DNA of 36,527 bases from Clostridiaceae bacterium (lineage in GTDB: Bacteria; Bacillota; Clostridia; Saccharofermentanales; DTU023), in NCBI GenBank assembly GCA_012518845.1, contig JAAYRJ010000200.1, positions 1 through 36,527 of the forward strand, read 5' to 3'. Both the position numbers and the translations under genes were made by a program. The notes under the pieces were generated by a model. That model made no database searches. It saw only the letters and a program-made list of their open reading frames with translations, and was not told the origin of the DNA. Shown here one piece after another: positions 1 to 9,549 of the stretch; position 1 is the first letter of the stretch, and the number at the start of each line of letters is the position of its first letter.

Positions 1-824
1 CGACGCATTATGACTGTCAACATATTAGCTGGAACTTTGTCATTAAGTTCTAATTGGATTTCTGTAAAATCAACAATATGCAAATGAAATTTGCCAGAAA
101 AATCACCAATTCGTTTAGCCAAGTCAATGACTTTTTGTTTGGCTTGATCACTAGTATATGGGAATGTATGAAAATAAATCCCCTCTAAGTTCAGACCTCT
201 ACTTGCCATTTGATAACCAGCCACCGGACTATCAATTCCACCAGATAACAGTAACATGCCCTTACCGCTTGAACCAACAGGTAAACCACTTCTGGCAGGC
301 TCGATCTGATGATAAAGATAAATATCATCTCTGATTTCAACGTAAAGCGTATAATCAGGATTATGGACATCTACTTTAGCTGTATTGGGAAATTTTTCAA
401 GCACTAAAGCTCCTAATTTGCTACTCACGTCATAGGAACGCAGTGGAAATTTTTTGTTAATTCTTTTTGTTTCTAACTTAAATGTAAAACTATCAAGTTG
501 AGCAAAGAGTTCTGTCGCATACTTTTCTACTTGTTCAAAAAGTACCACTTCATCAGCGACAAATCTACGTACCGGACTAGCAGAAACATAACCAAAAACA
601 TCTTTGATTCTTTTCAAAATTTCATTTGTAGGAAATGCTTCTGTCACATTTTTACGATTTTCAAGATAAATTCTTGATTGATCTTGATAAATTTTATATT
701 TGCCCAAATCTCTTAGTCGATAATTAATATTATTAATTAAGCGATTAATAAATTTATTACGATTTAATCCCTTAAGTGCGACTTCACCTAAGCGAATTAA
801 TATTAATTCTTGATAGTCTGGCAT
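1..824 (-). CDS. thiI: tRNA 4-thiouridine sulfurtransferase ThiI, partial (C-terminus beyond window start)
   Basis: Reading minus from ATG at 824: MPDYQELILIRLGEVALKGLNRNKF... and LLLSGGIDSPVAGYQMASRG (PP-loop motif). Open to window edge; lies downstream of a cysteine desulfurase. Confidence 0.9.
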   Translation of the reverse strand, partial: MPDYQELILIRLGEVALKGLNRNKFINRLINNINYRLRDLGKYKIYQDQSRIYLENRKNVTEAFPTNEILKRIKDVFGYVSASPVRRFVADEVVLFEQVEKYATELFAQLDSFTFKLETKRINKKFPLRSYDVSSKLGALVLEKFPNTAKVDVHNPDYTLYVEIRDDIYLYHQIEPARSGLPVGSSGKGMLLLSGGIDSPVAGYQMASRGLNLEGIYFHTFPYTSDQAKQKVIDLAKRIGDFSGKFHLHIVDFTEIQLELNDKVPANMLTVIMR

Positions 825-912
825 AATCTCTCATTTCTGTTAAGAATGTTCTACCATTTGATAGCTTTTATCAAGCAAAACAACTCTAATAAATACTCAA
901 ATAGTGTACCGA

Positions 913-2088
913 TTATACTGCATATTTAGCAAGAGCTTCAGAAATTTTTGTGACTAAATCATTAATTTCTTCCTTTGTATTGTTACTAGCAAGGCTAATT
1001 CTCAAAATATGTTTATCCATTTGTCCAGGTAGTTGTAATTTTTTTAATATTTCATTCTGCTTAGATTTCTTATTAGAGCAAGCTGAACCTATCGAAACGG
1101 CAATATCTTTAATATTTAATACATTAAGTAAAGTTTCTGCCCTGAGATTGGGGAACAAAATGGCATTAATATGAGGAACAACCTCTGCATCGTTACTTGG
1201 AATATACTGATAATTAATCTTTGCTTGATCAAGTTGCGAAGTCAGATAATTTGAAAGTTTATTGATTTTTGCCAAATCTTCTGTCAGGAATTTTGTGGTT
1301 TTTTCAATTACATAGGCTGCTGTTGCAACTAGGGCAGGGTTTTCTGTTCCAGATCTTAAACTGTTTTGTTGACCGCCTCCATGAATTAATGGCTCGATCC
1401 TGGTATTGCGGGATTTATATAGTAAACCTATACCCTTGGGTGTACCTATTTTATGCAAAGAAAATGAAGCTAACTCGATTCCTAATTTGGATAAATTAAG
1501 CTCTAATTTACCTAAAGTCTGAACAGAATCCAAATGAATTGGAAGTTCTTTTTGATATTGATTTCTTAAAGCCACAATTTTTTCGATCGGATTGATTGTT
1601 CCTAGTACATTATTTACGTGAATGATAGTTAAGAGATCATATTTTTCATTTTTTAAATACCGCTCTAACTGATCTAAGTTTATTTGTCCATTTGCATCTA
1701 AATCGCACACATCTATTTGATAATCCATTTTCTGCTCTAAAAACTTTAGTGTTTCAGTAGTAGCTGAATGTTCACCAGCAGATGTTAAAATTCGTTTAGT
1801 TTTTGGATTTGGTGACAAAACAATGCCTTTAATTGCAGTGTTAATCGATTCTGTTGCACCAGAAGTAAAAATTATTTCATCTGGCTCACACTCTAAATTT
1901 TTAGCAATACTTTTTGCCGAATTGCTGATCGACTCAGCCGCTTCTAAACCAGACGCATAGATAGCAGCAGGATTATAATTATTTGCCTTTAATTGCTTTA
2001 GATAAAATTCAATAACATCTTTTTCGATTAACTTAGTTGCTGTATGGTCAAAATATTGCAAAATAAACCTCTCAATAAAATGAGCCAA
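913..2088 (-). CDS. Cysteine desulfurase (NifS/IscS family)
   Basis: PLP aminotransferase class V motifs: FTSGATESINTAIKG, HLDSVQTLGK, SFSLHKIGTPKGIG, GSACSNKK. Adjacent to thiI. Confidence 0.93.
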   Translation of the reverse strand: MAHFIERFILQYFDHTATKLIEKDVIEFYLKQLKANNYNPAAIYASGLEAAESISNSAKSIAKNLECEPDEIIFTSGATESINTAIKGIVLSPNPKTKRILTSAGEHSATTETLKFLEQKMDYQIDVCDLDANGQINLDQLERYLKNEKYDLLTIIHVNNVLGTINPIEKIVALRNQYQKELPIHLDSVQTLGKLELNLSKLGIELASFSLHKIGTPKGIGLLYKSRNTRIEPLIHGGGQQNSLRSGTENPALVATAAYVIEKTTKFLTEDLAKINKLSNYLTSQLDQAKINYQYIPSNDAEVVPHINAILFPNLRAETLLNVLNIKDIAVSIGSACSNKKSKQNEILKKLQLPGQMDKHILRISLASNNTKEEINDLVTKISEALAKYAV

Positions 2089-2140
2089 TTCAGAATTTTG
2101 AATTGGCTTTATAAAATAATTAAACTGAATGTATTATCAA

Positions 2141-2869
2141 TTAATTTAATTCTAATTGAACTAAATCAGATCGTAAAGCTACTCTTAATACTTCACAAAC
2201 ATGGCCATTTCTAGCAAAAAGTGGACCTTCAACAGCTAAGATAAAAGTTCTTTTTGGTATATTGAGAGCTTTGCTTTCTCTATTTTTAGCTGGTCTAGCT
2301 AAAATATTAAGAATGCCTTTTTGAGGAAGCATAGCATATTTATTTGACTTAATATCGACCATTCTTTTACCGGCAGAAATACTCTGCCCTAATTCTGGAA
2401 ACATCTGCACTGGAATATAAGATTGACAAACTCCTAAAATTTCCTTGTCTAGGTTAAGTGGCCATTCTGCCAACCAATAACCAGGATGAGGTTTGTCTGC
2501 AGGATATTTAAATATTTTATCAATATTAGGATCTGGTTCCATTAATTTAATGGGTTTTAAACCGACACCTTCATAAGTATCAAAATTTAAAAATGAAAAA
2601 GTTAAAGCATTAAAATGTTCAATCACAAGTCTTTCAGGTTCTGATGCAACATAAGTACCTTTACCTTTTTCAATAACTAAAATACCGTCAGATACTAAAT
2701 CCGAAATAGCTTGTCTAACAGTTGGTCTGCTCAGATCATGTTCTTTGCATAAATCAAGTTCTGAAGGGATACGATCGCCTGGCTTATATATTCCATCTTG
2801 AATAGCTTCGACCAAAAGTTCTCTTAACTGAGCATAAAGAGGTATACTGCTGTGTTTATCTAATCTCAT
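2141..2869 (-). CDS. GntR-family transcriptional regulator (HutC/UTRA-type)
   Basis: N-terminal wHTH: PLYAQLRELLVEAIQDGIYKPGDRIPSELDLCKEHDLSRPTVRQAISDLVSDGILVIEKGKGTYV. Confidence 0.92.
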   Translation of the reverse strand: MRLDKHSSIPLYAQLRELLVEAIQDGIYKPGDRIPSELDLCKEHDLSRPTVRQAISDLVSDGILVIEKGKGTYVASEPERLVIEHFNALTFSFLNFDTYEGVGLKPIKLMEPDPNIDKIFKYPADKPHPGYWLAEWPLNLDKEILGVCQSYIPVQMFPELGQSISAGKRMVDIKSNKYAMLPQKGILNILARPAKNRESKALNIPKRTFILAVEGPLFARNGHVCEVLRVALRSDLVQLELN

Positions 2870-2971
2870 TTCTATCTCCTATTTAAAAACATTTTTTAAA
2901 TTCAGAATTGTAATAACATCATAGCATATAAAAAATGCTTTGTTTTGCTTTGATAAAGATGTAATAACAAC

Positions 2972-2999
2972 GTAATATTGCATAAGACCTATAGGTCAA
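2972..2999 (-). promoter_or_regulatory. Candidate promoter of the GntR gene, -35 overlapped by palindrome GACCTATAGGTC (2986-2997)
   Basis: Minus strand TTGACC-16 bp-TATTAC; perfect 12-bp palindrome covers most of the -35. Confidence 0.45.
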
Positions 3000-3027
3000 A
3001 ATCAGAACTTAAAGTTATCAAGCTGAT

Positions 3028-4062
3028 TTAAAAATCATAATATTTTATTTTATCTACTTGACCTTCGTCATTTAGACGAGCTGTTGCTAAGAGAAAAATA
3101 ATTTCATCTGCATCAATTTTACGTGATGAAAAATAATACTCAGCTAAACGTTTAATCTTCCATTGCTTTTTTTGGTCTAAAGCAGCAATACCTAAATCTT
3201 CAAAATCATAATTTTGTCTTGCTTTTACTTCTACAAAAATTAGCCGATTTCCCTTTTTCATAATGATATCTATTTCACCAAAACTAGACAACCAAAAATT
3301 TTGCTCTAAAATTTGATAGCCTTTTCTTTCAAGATCGTTGGTCACAATTTGCTCAGCTTGATGACCAGTAGCTTTATTTGAAGTTTGCTTTTCAGCACCT
3401 AATTTTAATTTATGTAAAAAAGAAAGACGATGAATTGGTGTAACTCCAAATTTATTTATTGCTTCATAATGTGCTTTAGTTGCATAGCCTTTATGATTTT
3501 CAAATTGATATTCAGGGTAGAATTTTGCCTGTTCACGCATATATTGATCTCGGGATACTTTAGCTAAGACAGATGCTGCAGCTATGCTATTAGAAATAGC
3601 ATCTCCCTGAACCAAGCTACGTTGAGCTGGTAATTTATCAATAAATTTTGGATTATCTAATCTAACTGCATCGATGAGGGCAATTTCTGGTTTTGGATCT
3701 AGACCCAATATAGCTTTTGCCATACCCTTTTTTGTGGCAGTCAAGATATTAGAGTTTTCTATTTCTTCAACAGGAATTAACACCATTTGATAGGCTAAGC
3801 AATTTGCTTTAATTACTTCAAACAGATGTTCTCTTCTTTTTTCGGTCAATTTTTTTGAATCATTTAAGCCATAAATTGGTTTTGCAGGATCTAGGATACA
3901 AGCAGCAACAGAAACTGGTCCTGCGAGCGGACCTCTGCCTGCTTCGTCAACACCAGCAATGAATTGATAGCCTTTAGCTAAAAGCTGATCTTCATGCTCA
4001 TTCATTATGTCATAGCGTGCATAATCTTTGTCTGAAAGCCTAAAAGTATATTTTCTTGTCAT
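3028..4062 (-). CDS. rnhB: Fusion protein: ribonuclease HII (N-terminal) + YraN/UPF0102 nuclease-like domain (C-terminal)
   Basis: GVDEAGRGPLAGPV, GLNDSKKLTEKRRE, SVLAKVSRD, NHKGYATKAHYEAI (RNase HII), then GHQAEQIVTNDLERKGYQILEQNFWLSSFGEIDIIMKKGNRLIFVEVKAR (UPF0102) in the same ORF. Confidence 0.93.
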   Translation of the reverse strand: MTRKYTFRLSDKDYARYDIMNEHEDQLLAKGYQFIAGVDEAGRGPLAGPVSVAACILDPAKPIYGLNDSKKLTEKRREHLFEVIKANCLAYQMVLIPVEEIENSNILTATKKGMAKAILGLDPKPEIALIDAVRLDNPKFIDKLPAQRSLVQGDAISNSIAAASVLAKVSRDQYMREQAKFYPEYQFENHKGYATKAHYEAINKFGVTPIHRLSFLHKLKLGAEKQTSNKATGHQAEQIVTNDLERKGYQILEQNFWLSSFGEIDIIMKKGNRLIFVEVKARQNYDFEDLGIAALDQKKQWKIKRLAEYYFSSRKIDADEIIFLLATARLNDEGQVDKIKYYDF

Positions 4063-4107
4063 TAGAATCTTCCTTTATCTTGCAGAGAGCATTAAAAACA
4101 ATAAAAA

Positions 4108-5007
4108 TCAAATAGTTTCTGGTAAGATCAATTCTTGGTCTAGCGATTCAAGACTTAACCTACCCATTTTCCCTTGCCTATAATCTATCAATAAGCGTGA
4201 AGCTGCTCGCTCGATATCGATTTCATTACCTTTTTTGACCAGATTCCAGAAAAGACCAATTTCTTCTAAGATTTGATACGCTTGTAACCAGGTAGAAACT
4301 GGCTCCACAGGCAGTTCTAGCTCAAATGACTCTGACATCTGATCAGGATAAAGTTGACATAAAATCATGATCAAACCACAGGCAACTTCTACCATGGGAA
4401 TTACATTATCTTTAATTGCTCCGCTTATTGCCAAAATTAATTGCTCTTTTACTGTTTCAATTTTTGGCCATAAAATTCCTGGTGAATCCATCAAGTAAAA
4501 TTCATTACCTGCTCTAAGCCATGAAATCCCTTTAGTAACACCTGGTCTATTGGAAGTTTTGACAGTATTTTTGCCAGTTAATTTATTGATCAAAGTCGAC
4601 TTGCCTGTATTAGGTATGCCATTTACCATTACTCTAATCGGTTTAATTCTAAGTCCTCTTTTTTTGGCTCGCTCTAAGATTTCCTCATTATCTTTTAGTA
4701 TTTGAGTTCTAATTTTATTTATGTCTGATTTATTTAAAAGATCTACAGCCAAAGTACTAGTGTAGCCTTGTTCACGAAAATGGTCTAACCATTTAGTTGT
4801 TTGGTTTGGATCTGCTAAGTCACTTTTTGTTAAGAGCAGCATCCCCTTTTTACGCTCCCAAAGTTGCTTGAATTTTGGATTGCGGCTAATTGAAGGCAAG
4901 CGTGAATCACAAGTTTCAATAAAATAATCACATTTTTGGATTTCTGCTTGAAGTTCCTTAAGTCCTTTTGCCATATGGCCTGGAAACCAATTTATCTTTG
5001 CCATCAT
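4108..5007 (-). CDS. ylqF: Ribosome biogenesis GTPase YlqF/RbgA (circularly permuted)
   Basis: INWFPGHMAKGLKEL, LLTKSDLADP (G4) before GIPNTGKSTLINKL (G1), DSPGILWPK (G3); next to rplS and rnhB. Confidence 0.95.
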   Translation of the reverse strand: MMAKINWFPGHMAKGLKELQAEIQKCDYFIETCDSRLPSISRNPKFKQLWERKKGMLLLTKSDLADPNQTTKWLDHFREQGYTSTLAVDLLNKSDINKIRTQILKDNEEILERAKKRGLRIKPIRVMVNGIPNTGKSTLINKLTGKNTVKTSNRPGVTKGISWLRAGNEFYLMDSPGILWPKIETVKEQLILAISGAIKDNVIPMVEVACGLIMILCQLYPDQMSESFELELPVEPVSTWLQAYQILEEIGLFWNLVKKGNEIDIERAASRLLIDYRQGKMGRLSLESLDQELILPETI

Positions 5008-5117
5008 TTTCCCTTTTTCTTTAGATTATAATGTGAAATGAAATGTAAGAAAAGTAATAAGTAGTTTATTAAGTTAAAACCGAAGTTCTAATGAGATAAA
5101 TTTATTGCTTAAAAAAC

Positions 5118-5147
5118 AAAACCGCTTCTTTTGGAAGAAACGGTTTG
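5118..5147 (-). terminator. Intrinsic terminator downstream of rplS
   Basis: Minus: AAACCG-TTTCTTCC-AAAA-GAAG-CGGTTTTGTTTTTT; hairpin followed by T-tract. Confidence 0.75.
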
Positions 5148-5157
5148 AAATTTCTAA

Positions 5158-5532
5158 TTATTCAACTTGGCTATCGCGCTCCTTCTTAGTCATAAGACGC
5201 GATTTAACTCTTGCCGCTTTACCCACACGTTTACGTAAGTAATACAATTTTGCTCTTCGAACTCTTCCTTTGCTTTCGACTTCTATTTTCTCGATTCTAG
5301 GCGAATGGAGAGCAAATACACGTTCTACACCAACACCGTATGAGACACGACGAACCGTAATAGTTTCACTTAAACCAGAACCTTTACGAGCAATAACTGT
5401 ACCTTCAAAAATTTGAATACGTTCACGAGTTCCTTCTTTAATTTGGAGATGTACCTTGACACGATCACCGACTGATACATGTTTATGGCTTTTTTTAATG
5501 TGTTGTTGTTCAACAGCTTTTACTAAGTCCAT
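5158..5532 (-). CDS. rplS: 50S ribosomal protein L19
   Basis: Canonical L19 sequence; start chosen at [15 protein letters not shown] because GAGGAGG lies just upstream (the ORF-track start at 5616 is too long). Confidence 0.95.
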   Translation of the reverse strand: MDLVKAVEQQHIKKSHKHVSVGDRVKVHLQIKEGTRERIQIFEGTVIARKGSGLSETITVRRVSYGVGVERVFALHSPRIEKIEVESKGRVRRAKLYYLRKRVGKAARVKSRLMTKKERDSQVE

Positions 5533-5605
5533 ACCTGCGTTTCCTCCTCTCATTATCAGTGTTCTTGCACGCAATTGCAGCGGACCACTTTTATTCAACC
5601 TAAAA
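5533..5605 (-). ncRNA. Candidate L19 leader (structured 5' UTR of rplS)
   Basis: About 70-nt leader between the rplS promoter and start codon, with self-complementary segments (AGTG...CACT; CCGC...GCG). Assignment to the known L19 leader class is by position only. Confidence 0.4.
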
Positions 5606-5606
5606 G

Positions 5607-5635
5607 ATTTTATCAATTGTTTTACAAACTGTCAA
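5607..5635 (-). promoter_or_regulatory. sigma-A-type promoter for rplS
   Basis: Minus TTGACA-17 bp-TAAAAT in the trmD-rplS intergenic region. Confidence 0.7.
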
Positions 5636-5752
5636 TTTTACTTGTTTTAATCAGCAAAAAAATTATTTAAGATCTTATATGCTTGTGTTAATACCTAATT
5701 ATTTTCTTAAGTTACACCCTAATGTTTTACTATTTAAAGAATGTTACTTGAT

Positions 5753-6553
5753 TCAATCTAATTCTGCCAAAAAAGATAACCACTCTTCTTTTGTAAATTG
5801 TAAATTAGTTATTAAATCTGGTCGTTTTTCGATTGTTTCGCGCATACGGCTGTGTTTACGAAATTCTGCAATATTTGCTTGATGGCCAGACAACAAAACT
5901 TCTGGCACCTCAACCCCATACCATTTAGCAGGTCTTGTATATTGCACCTCTTCCAGATAACCTTGAGCATGTGAATCTTCTAAGTAAGCCTCTTTATTTG
6001 GTAACACACCAGGTAGTAAGCGACTAATTGCATCGATAATGACGATTAAAGCGGATTCACCGCCTGTTAAAACAAAATCACCTAATGATATTTCTTCAGG
6101 TTCTAAGATGTCGATTACACGTTGATCAACACCTTCGTAATGACCACATAGAAAAACAAGATGTTCTTGTTTGGCCATATTTTTTGCCATTGTTTGATCA
6201 AATACTTTGCCTTTGGGCGATAGAAAATATAGGGTATCTTTGGAAATCTGTTTCCTTTGACTACGCCACTTTTCTAAATCCATTTCAGCTGGTAATTCAG
6301 CCAAATATTGATTTGGGTCTTCAATATAGATACTGAGCCAACTTTTTATAATTGGTTCAAGCATCATCAGCATGCCTGTCCCGCCACCATAAAGAGCGTC
6401 GTCTACTTGTCCATGTTTATTTATCGCAAAGTCTCTTATATTTCTAAAATCAAGTTCTAAAATCCCGTTTTCAATAGCCTTGCCTACAATACTATGAGCT
6501 AAACCTTGTATTATTTGTTCTGGAAATAAAGTTAAAATTGAAATTCTGGACAT
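5753..6553 (-). CDS. trmD: tRNA (guanine-N1)-methyltransferase TrmD
   Basis: MSRISILTLFPEQI, GGGTGMLMMLEP, LCGHYEGVDQRV, SLGDFVLTGGESA motifs; rimM-trmD-rplS order. Confidence 0.97.
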   Translation of the reverse strand: MSRISILTLFPEQIIQGLAHSIVGKAIENGILELDFRNIRDFAINKHGQVDDALYGGGTGMLMMLEPIIKSWLSIYIEDPNQYLAELPAEMDLEKWRSQRKQISKDTLYFLSPKGKVFDQTMAKNMAKQEHLVFLCGHYEGVDQRVIDILEPEEISLGDFVLTGGESALIVIIDAISRLLPGVLPNKEAYLEDSHAQGYLEEVQYTRPAKWYGVEVPEVLLSGHQANIAEFRKHSRMRETIEKRPDLITNLQFTKEEWLSFLAELD

Positions 6554-6598
6554 TAGTTTTCCTTTAATAGCAAGATTATTGAGGAGAAATATAGAATA

Positions 6599-7135
6599 TC
6601 AACGATAGATCTCATACAGGCCATCTGGGAGAACAACATCGATTCTTTTATTTTCAAGATCAATATTTTTGACAATCGTTTTTAGATTTGGATAAAGTAA
6701 ATCTTCCTCGCCAGCCTTTTTTACATAGATAATGTCTGCAGACGGATTACTTTGAATGTAGCTTACTTTTCCTAATAGTCCTTTTTCCTGATCATAGACA
6801 GAGCAACCTATTAAATCTACAACAAAAAAACTATCTTCTGTTAGTGGAATAGCGTCTTCTCGATCAACACTTAAATAAAGTCCCCGCAAACTTTCGGCTG
6901 CATCTCGATCCGAAACATCTTTAAAGCGGATCCAAACATCTTGATTAATAACTCTGCAATCAACAACTTCTTTTGTGGATAGAACATTACCTGCTTCATT
7001 TTCAAGTTGGCAGGTCTCTAAATTGATAAATCGCTTAGGATCATCCGAGAGAGATTTTACCCGGATTTCTCCTTTTAAACCTCTAGCTTTACCTAAGCGA
7101 CCTATTACAAGTTTTTCGGATAATTTATTAGTCAT
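6599..7135 (-). CDS. rimM: 16S rRNA processing protein RimM
   Basis: VIGRLGKARGLKGEIRVKSLSDDP; next to trmD. Confidence 0.95.
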   Translation of the reverse strand: MTNKLSEKLVIGRLGKARGLKGEIRVKSLSDDPKRFINLETCQLENEAGNVLSTKEVVDCRVINQDVWIRFKDVSDRDAAESLRGLYLSVDREDAIPLTEDSFFVVDLIGCSVYDQEKGLLGKVSYIQSNPSADIIYVKKAGEEDLLYPNLKTIVKNIDLENKRIDVVLPDGLYEIYR

Positions 7136-7371
7136 TATTCAGGATCTACAATATCTACAATTGCTCTTTGATTGGTTAATTTTGCTTTTGCTTTCATAAC
7201 AGAACGTAGCGCTTGAGCTCTTCTGCCACGACGACCAATAACTCTTCCCATATCTGCTGGATTGACTCTTATTTCTAAAACTACAGTATTACCACGATCC
7301 AATCTGTCAATTCTAAGATCGTCTGGATGGTCAACTAATGGTTCTACTAAAGTTTTTAAAAGATCTACCAT
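7135..7371 (-). CDS. khpA: KH-domain RNA-binding protein (KhpA/YlqC)
   Basis: 78 aa, NPADMGRVIGRRGRRAQALRSV KH motif; between rpsP and rimM. Confidence 0.93.
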   Translation of the reverse strand: MVDLLKTLVEPLVDHPDDLRIDRLDRGNTVVLEIRVNPADMGRVIGRRGRRAQALRSVMKAKAKLTNQRAIVDIVDPE

Positions 7372-7374
7372 GAA

Positions 7375-7650
7375 TTATTCACCCTCATTTTCTGTTTCAG
7401 CTTGTGCTAAATTTTCTTTGTATTTTTTGATCAAAGATTTTACTGTATCGGTTGGTTGAGCACCATTTTTAATCCATTGTTCAGCTTTTTCAATATCAAC
7501 TCTAATGTCTTTTGGTTGGGCCAAAGGATTGTAAAAACCAATTTCTTCAATAAATTTACCATCTCTTGGAGCCCTCGAATCTGCTACAACAACACGATAA
7601 CTAGGTTGTTTTTTTGCTCCTACTCGTTTTAAACGAATTTTTACTGCCAT
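7375..7650 (-). CDS. rpsP: 30S ribosomal protein S16
   Basis: [42 protein letters not shown]. Confidence 0.97.
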   Translation of the reverse strand: MAVKIRLKRVGAKKQPSYRVVVADSRAPRDGKFIEEIGFYNPLAQPKDIRVDIEKAEQWIKNGAQPTDTVKSLIKKYKENLAQAETENEGE

Positions 7651-7686
7651 TATATTTCCTCCATAAAAATAATTTATTTATATTAA

Positions 7687-9039
7687 TTAGAATGGTAAGT
7701 TGCCACTGCCAAATTGTTGCATTAGGCGACGTTGTTTGCCTCTTCCCATTCGATTAAACTTTTTCATCATTTTTTGCATTTCATTAAATTGTCTAATCAA
7801 TTGATTGACTTCTTGAACTGTGGTACCTGAACCCGCCGCAATTCGTTTGCGTCTACTAGCATCCAAGATTTTATGATTTTCCCGTTCCTGTTTGGTCATT
7901 GACTTGATAATAGCAACAGTTCTGGCCATACGTTTGTCATCTAGCGCTGAAGGGTCTACCCTCCCGCCTAGTCCAGGAATCATACCAAGAATATCTTGGA
8001 GTGAGCCCATTTTATCCATTTGCTCAAACTGTTGGAGCATATCTTCAAGTGTAAAGCGATTTTTTCGCATTCTTTCATATGCTTCTAGGGCTTCCTTTTC
8101 ATCAACTGCACTAGATGCTTTTTCGATTAAAGTTAAGACATCCCCCATACCAAGAATACGCGAAGCCATGCGATCAGGATGAAATTCTTCTAATGCATCA
8201 ACTTTTTCACCTGTTGCAATATATTTAATTGGTTTACCTGTAATATGGCGAATTGATAAAGCCGCACCACCTCTAGCATCGCCATCCATTTTGGTCATGA
8301 CAAAACCGTCAATACCAATTTGCTCATCAAATTCAAGAGCTATGTTTACTGCCTCCTGACCAATCATGGCATCCACAATTAATAGTCTTTCGGTTGGCTT
8401 AACAACTTCATTGATTTGATGTAATTCATCCATCAATTCTTGATCAACAGTCATCCGACCAGCCGTATCAACAATAAGGACGTCGCAAAGTAAATATTTT
8501 GCTCTATCTACAGCTTCTTGTGCAATCTTTACAGCTGATTTTTCGGCTTGGTTAATATGATGGGGTACATCTATTTGATCTGCTAGAACTACTAATTGTT
8601 CTTGTGCTGCCGGTCTATGTACGTCGACTGAAGTTAGTAAAGGTTTCTTACCAGATTTTTTTAACACTCGTGCCAATTTTGCTGCGGTTGTAGTTTTACC
8701 AGAACCCTGCAAACCATATAACATAATTACTGTAAAACCATCAGGTGAAATACTTATTTTGCTGTTTTCTGAACCAAGAATTTCAATCAAAGATTCGTGA
8801 ACAACTTTAACAACTTGTTGACCCGGTGTGAGACTATCAAGTACATGTTCACCCTTAACTTTTTCAGAGATTTCATCAACTAATTCTTTGACAACTTTAA
8901 AATGGACATCGGCTTCTAGTAACGCTAGTCTTATTTCGCGCATCATAGCTTTGATGTCTTTTTCTGTGACTCGCGTTTTTCCTTGCATACGGTCAGTAAT
9001 TGATTTTAATTTATCGCTTAAACTTCCAAATAAAGCCAT
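7687..9039 (-). CDS. ffh: Signal recognition particle protein Ffh
   Basis: GLQGSGKTTTAAKLA, DTAGR, TKMDGDARGGAALS, Met-rich M domain. Start at MALFGSLSDKL with upstream GAAAGGA. Confidence 0.97.
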   Translation of the reverse strand: MALFGSLSDKLKSITDRMQGKTRVTEKDIKAMMREIRLALLEADVHFKVVKELVDEISEKVKGEHVLDSLTPGQQVVKVVHESLIEILGSENSKISISPDGFTVIMLYGLQGSGKTTTAAKLARVLKKSGKKPLLTSVDVHRPAAQEQLVVLADQIDVPHHINQAEKSAVKIAQEAVDRAKYLLCDVLIVDTAGRMTVDQELMDELHQINEVVKPTERLLIVDAMIGQEAVNIALEFDEQIGIDGFVMTKMDGDARGGAALSIRHITGKPIKYIATGEKVDALEEFHPDRMASRILGMGDVLTLIEKASSAVDEKEALEAYERMRKNRFTLEDMLQQFEQMDKMGSLQDILGMIPGLGGRVDPSALDDKRMARTVAIIKSMTKQERENHKILDASRRKRIAAGSGTTVQEVNQLIRQFNEMQKMMKKFNRMGRGKQRRLMQQFGSGNLPF

Positions 9040-9089
9040 AATTTTCCTTTCAGTTTTGAACAATTCTCAGAACATTGGCTAAAACACTA

Positions 9090-9434
9090 TTAGAGAATAA
9101 TGTTTTGCAATCTTATTAATTCCTTTTTTACTTTTTGCGGATCAGAGTAGAGATCGTTTTCTAACAAGTTTTGGATCTGATCAATCAGTAATGTATCTCT
9201 TTCGATGCTCCTAAGCTTTGTTTCATATTCCTCTAGTTGACTTATACCTTGTTGCATATTGTCATGTACTGCTTGCCTTGTTATTTGTAATAATTCTGCT
9301 ATTTCTGATAAGGACATATCCTCTTCATAATACAAGCGTAATATTTGCTGTCTACGTTCAGTCAGTAAACTGCCATAGTAATCGAGTAAAAGACAAACTT
9401 CATTATGTTTTTGCACTGCCGTTTTATTCATCAC
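9090..9434 (-). CDS. ylxM: YlxM/p13-like HTH protein
   Basis: YYGSLLTERRQQILRLYYEEDMSLSEIAELLQITRQAVHDNMQQG; immediately upstream of ffh. Confidence 0.92.
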   Translation of the reverse strand: MMNKTAVQKHNEVCLLLDYYGSLLTERRQQILRLYYEEDMSLSEIAELLQITRQAVHDNMQQGISQLEEYETKLRSIERDTLLIDQIQNLLENDLYSDPQKVKKELIRLQNIIL

Positions 9435-9440
9435 CAGTCT

Positions 9441-9468
9441 ACTTTATCAGAAAAAAAACATCTGTCAA
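9441..9468 (-). promoter_or_regulatory. Candidate ylxM-ffh promoter whose -35 lies in a terminator hairpin arm
   Basis: Minus TTGACA (9468-9463)-16 bp-TAAAGT (9446-9441). Confidence 0.5.
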
Positions 9469-9485
9469 GCTTTTTTGCTTGACAG
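9449..9485 (-). terminator. Intrinsic terminator between ftsY and ylxM
   Basis: Minus CTGTCAAGC-AAAAAA-GCTTGACAG-AT-GTTTTTTTT; perfect 9-bp stem. Confidence 0.8.
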
Positions 9486-9549
9486 TGTCGGTTGTTTTAA
9501 TATTATTCAATAATTGTAATTTGAGGTTATCTTAATGAATTTTTTATAT

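Noticed and set aside
5456-5882. Plus-strand ORFs antisense to rplS leader and trmD 3' end
   Set aside because: Overlap conserved minus-strand genes and regulatory sequence; no RBS or homology.
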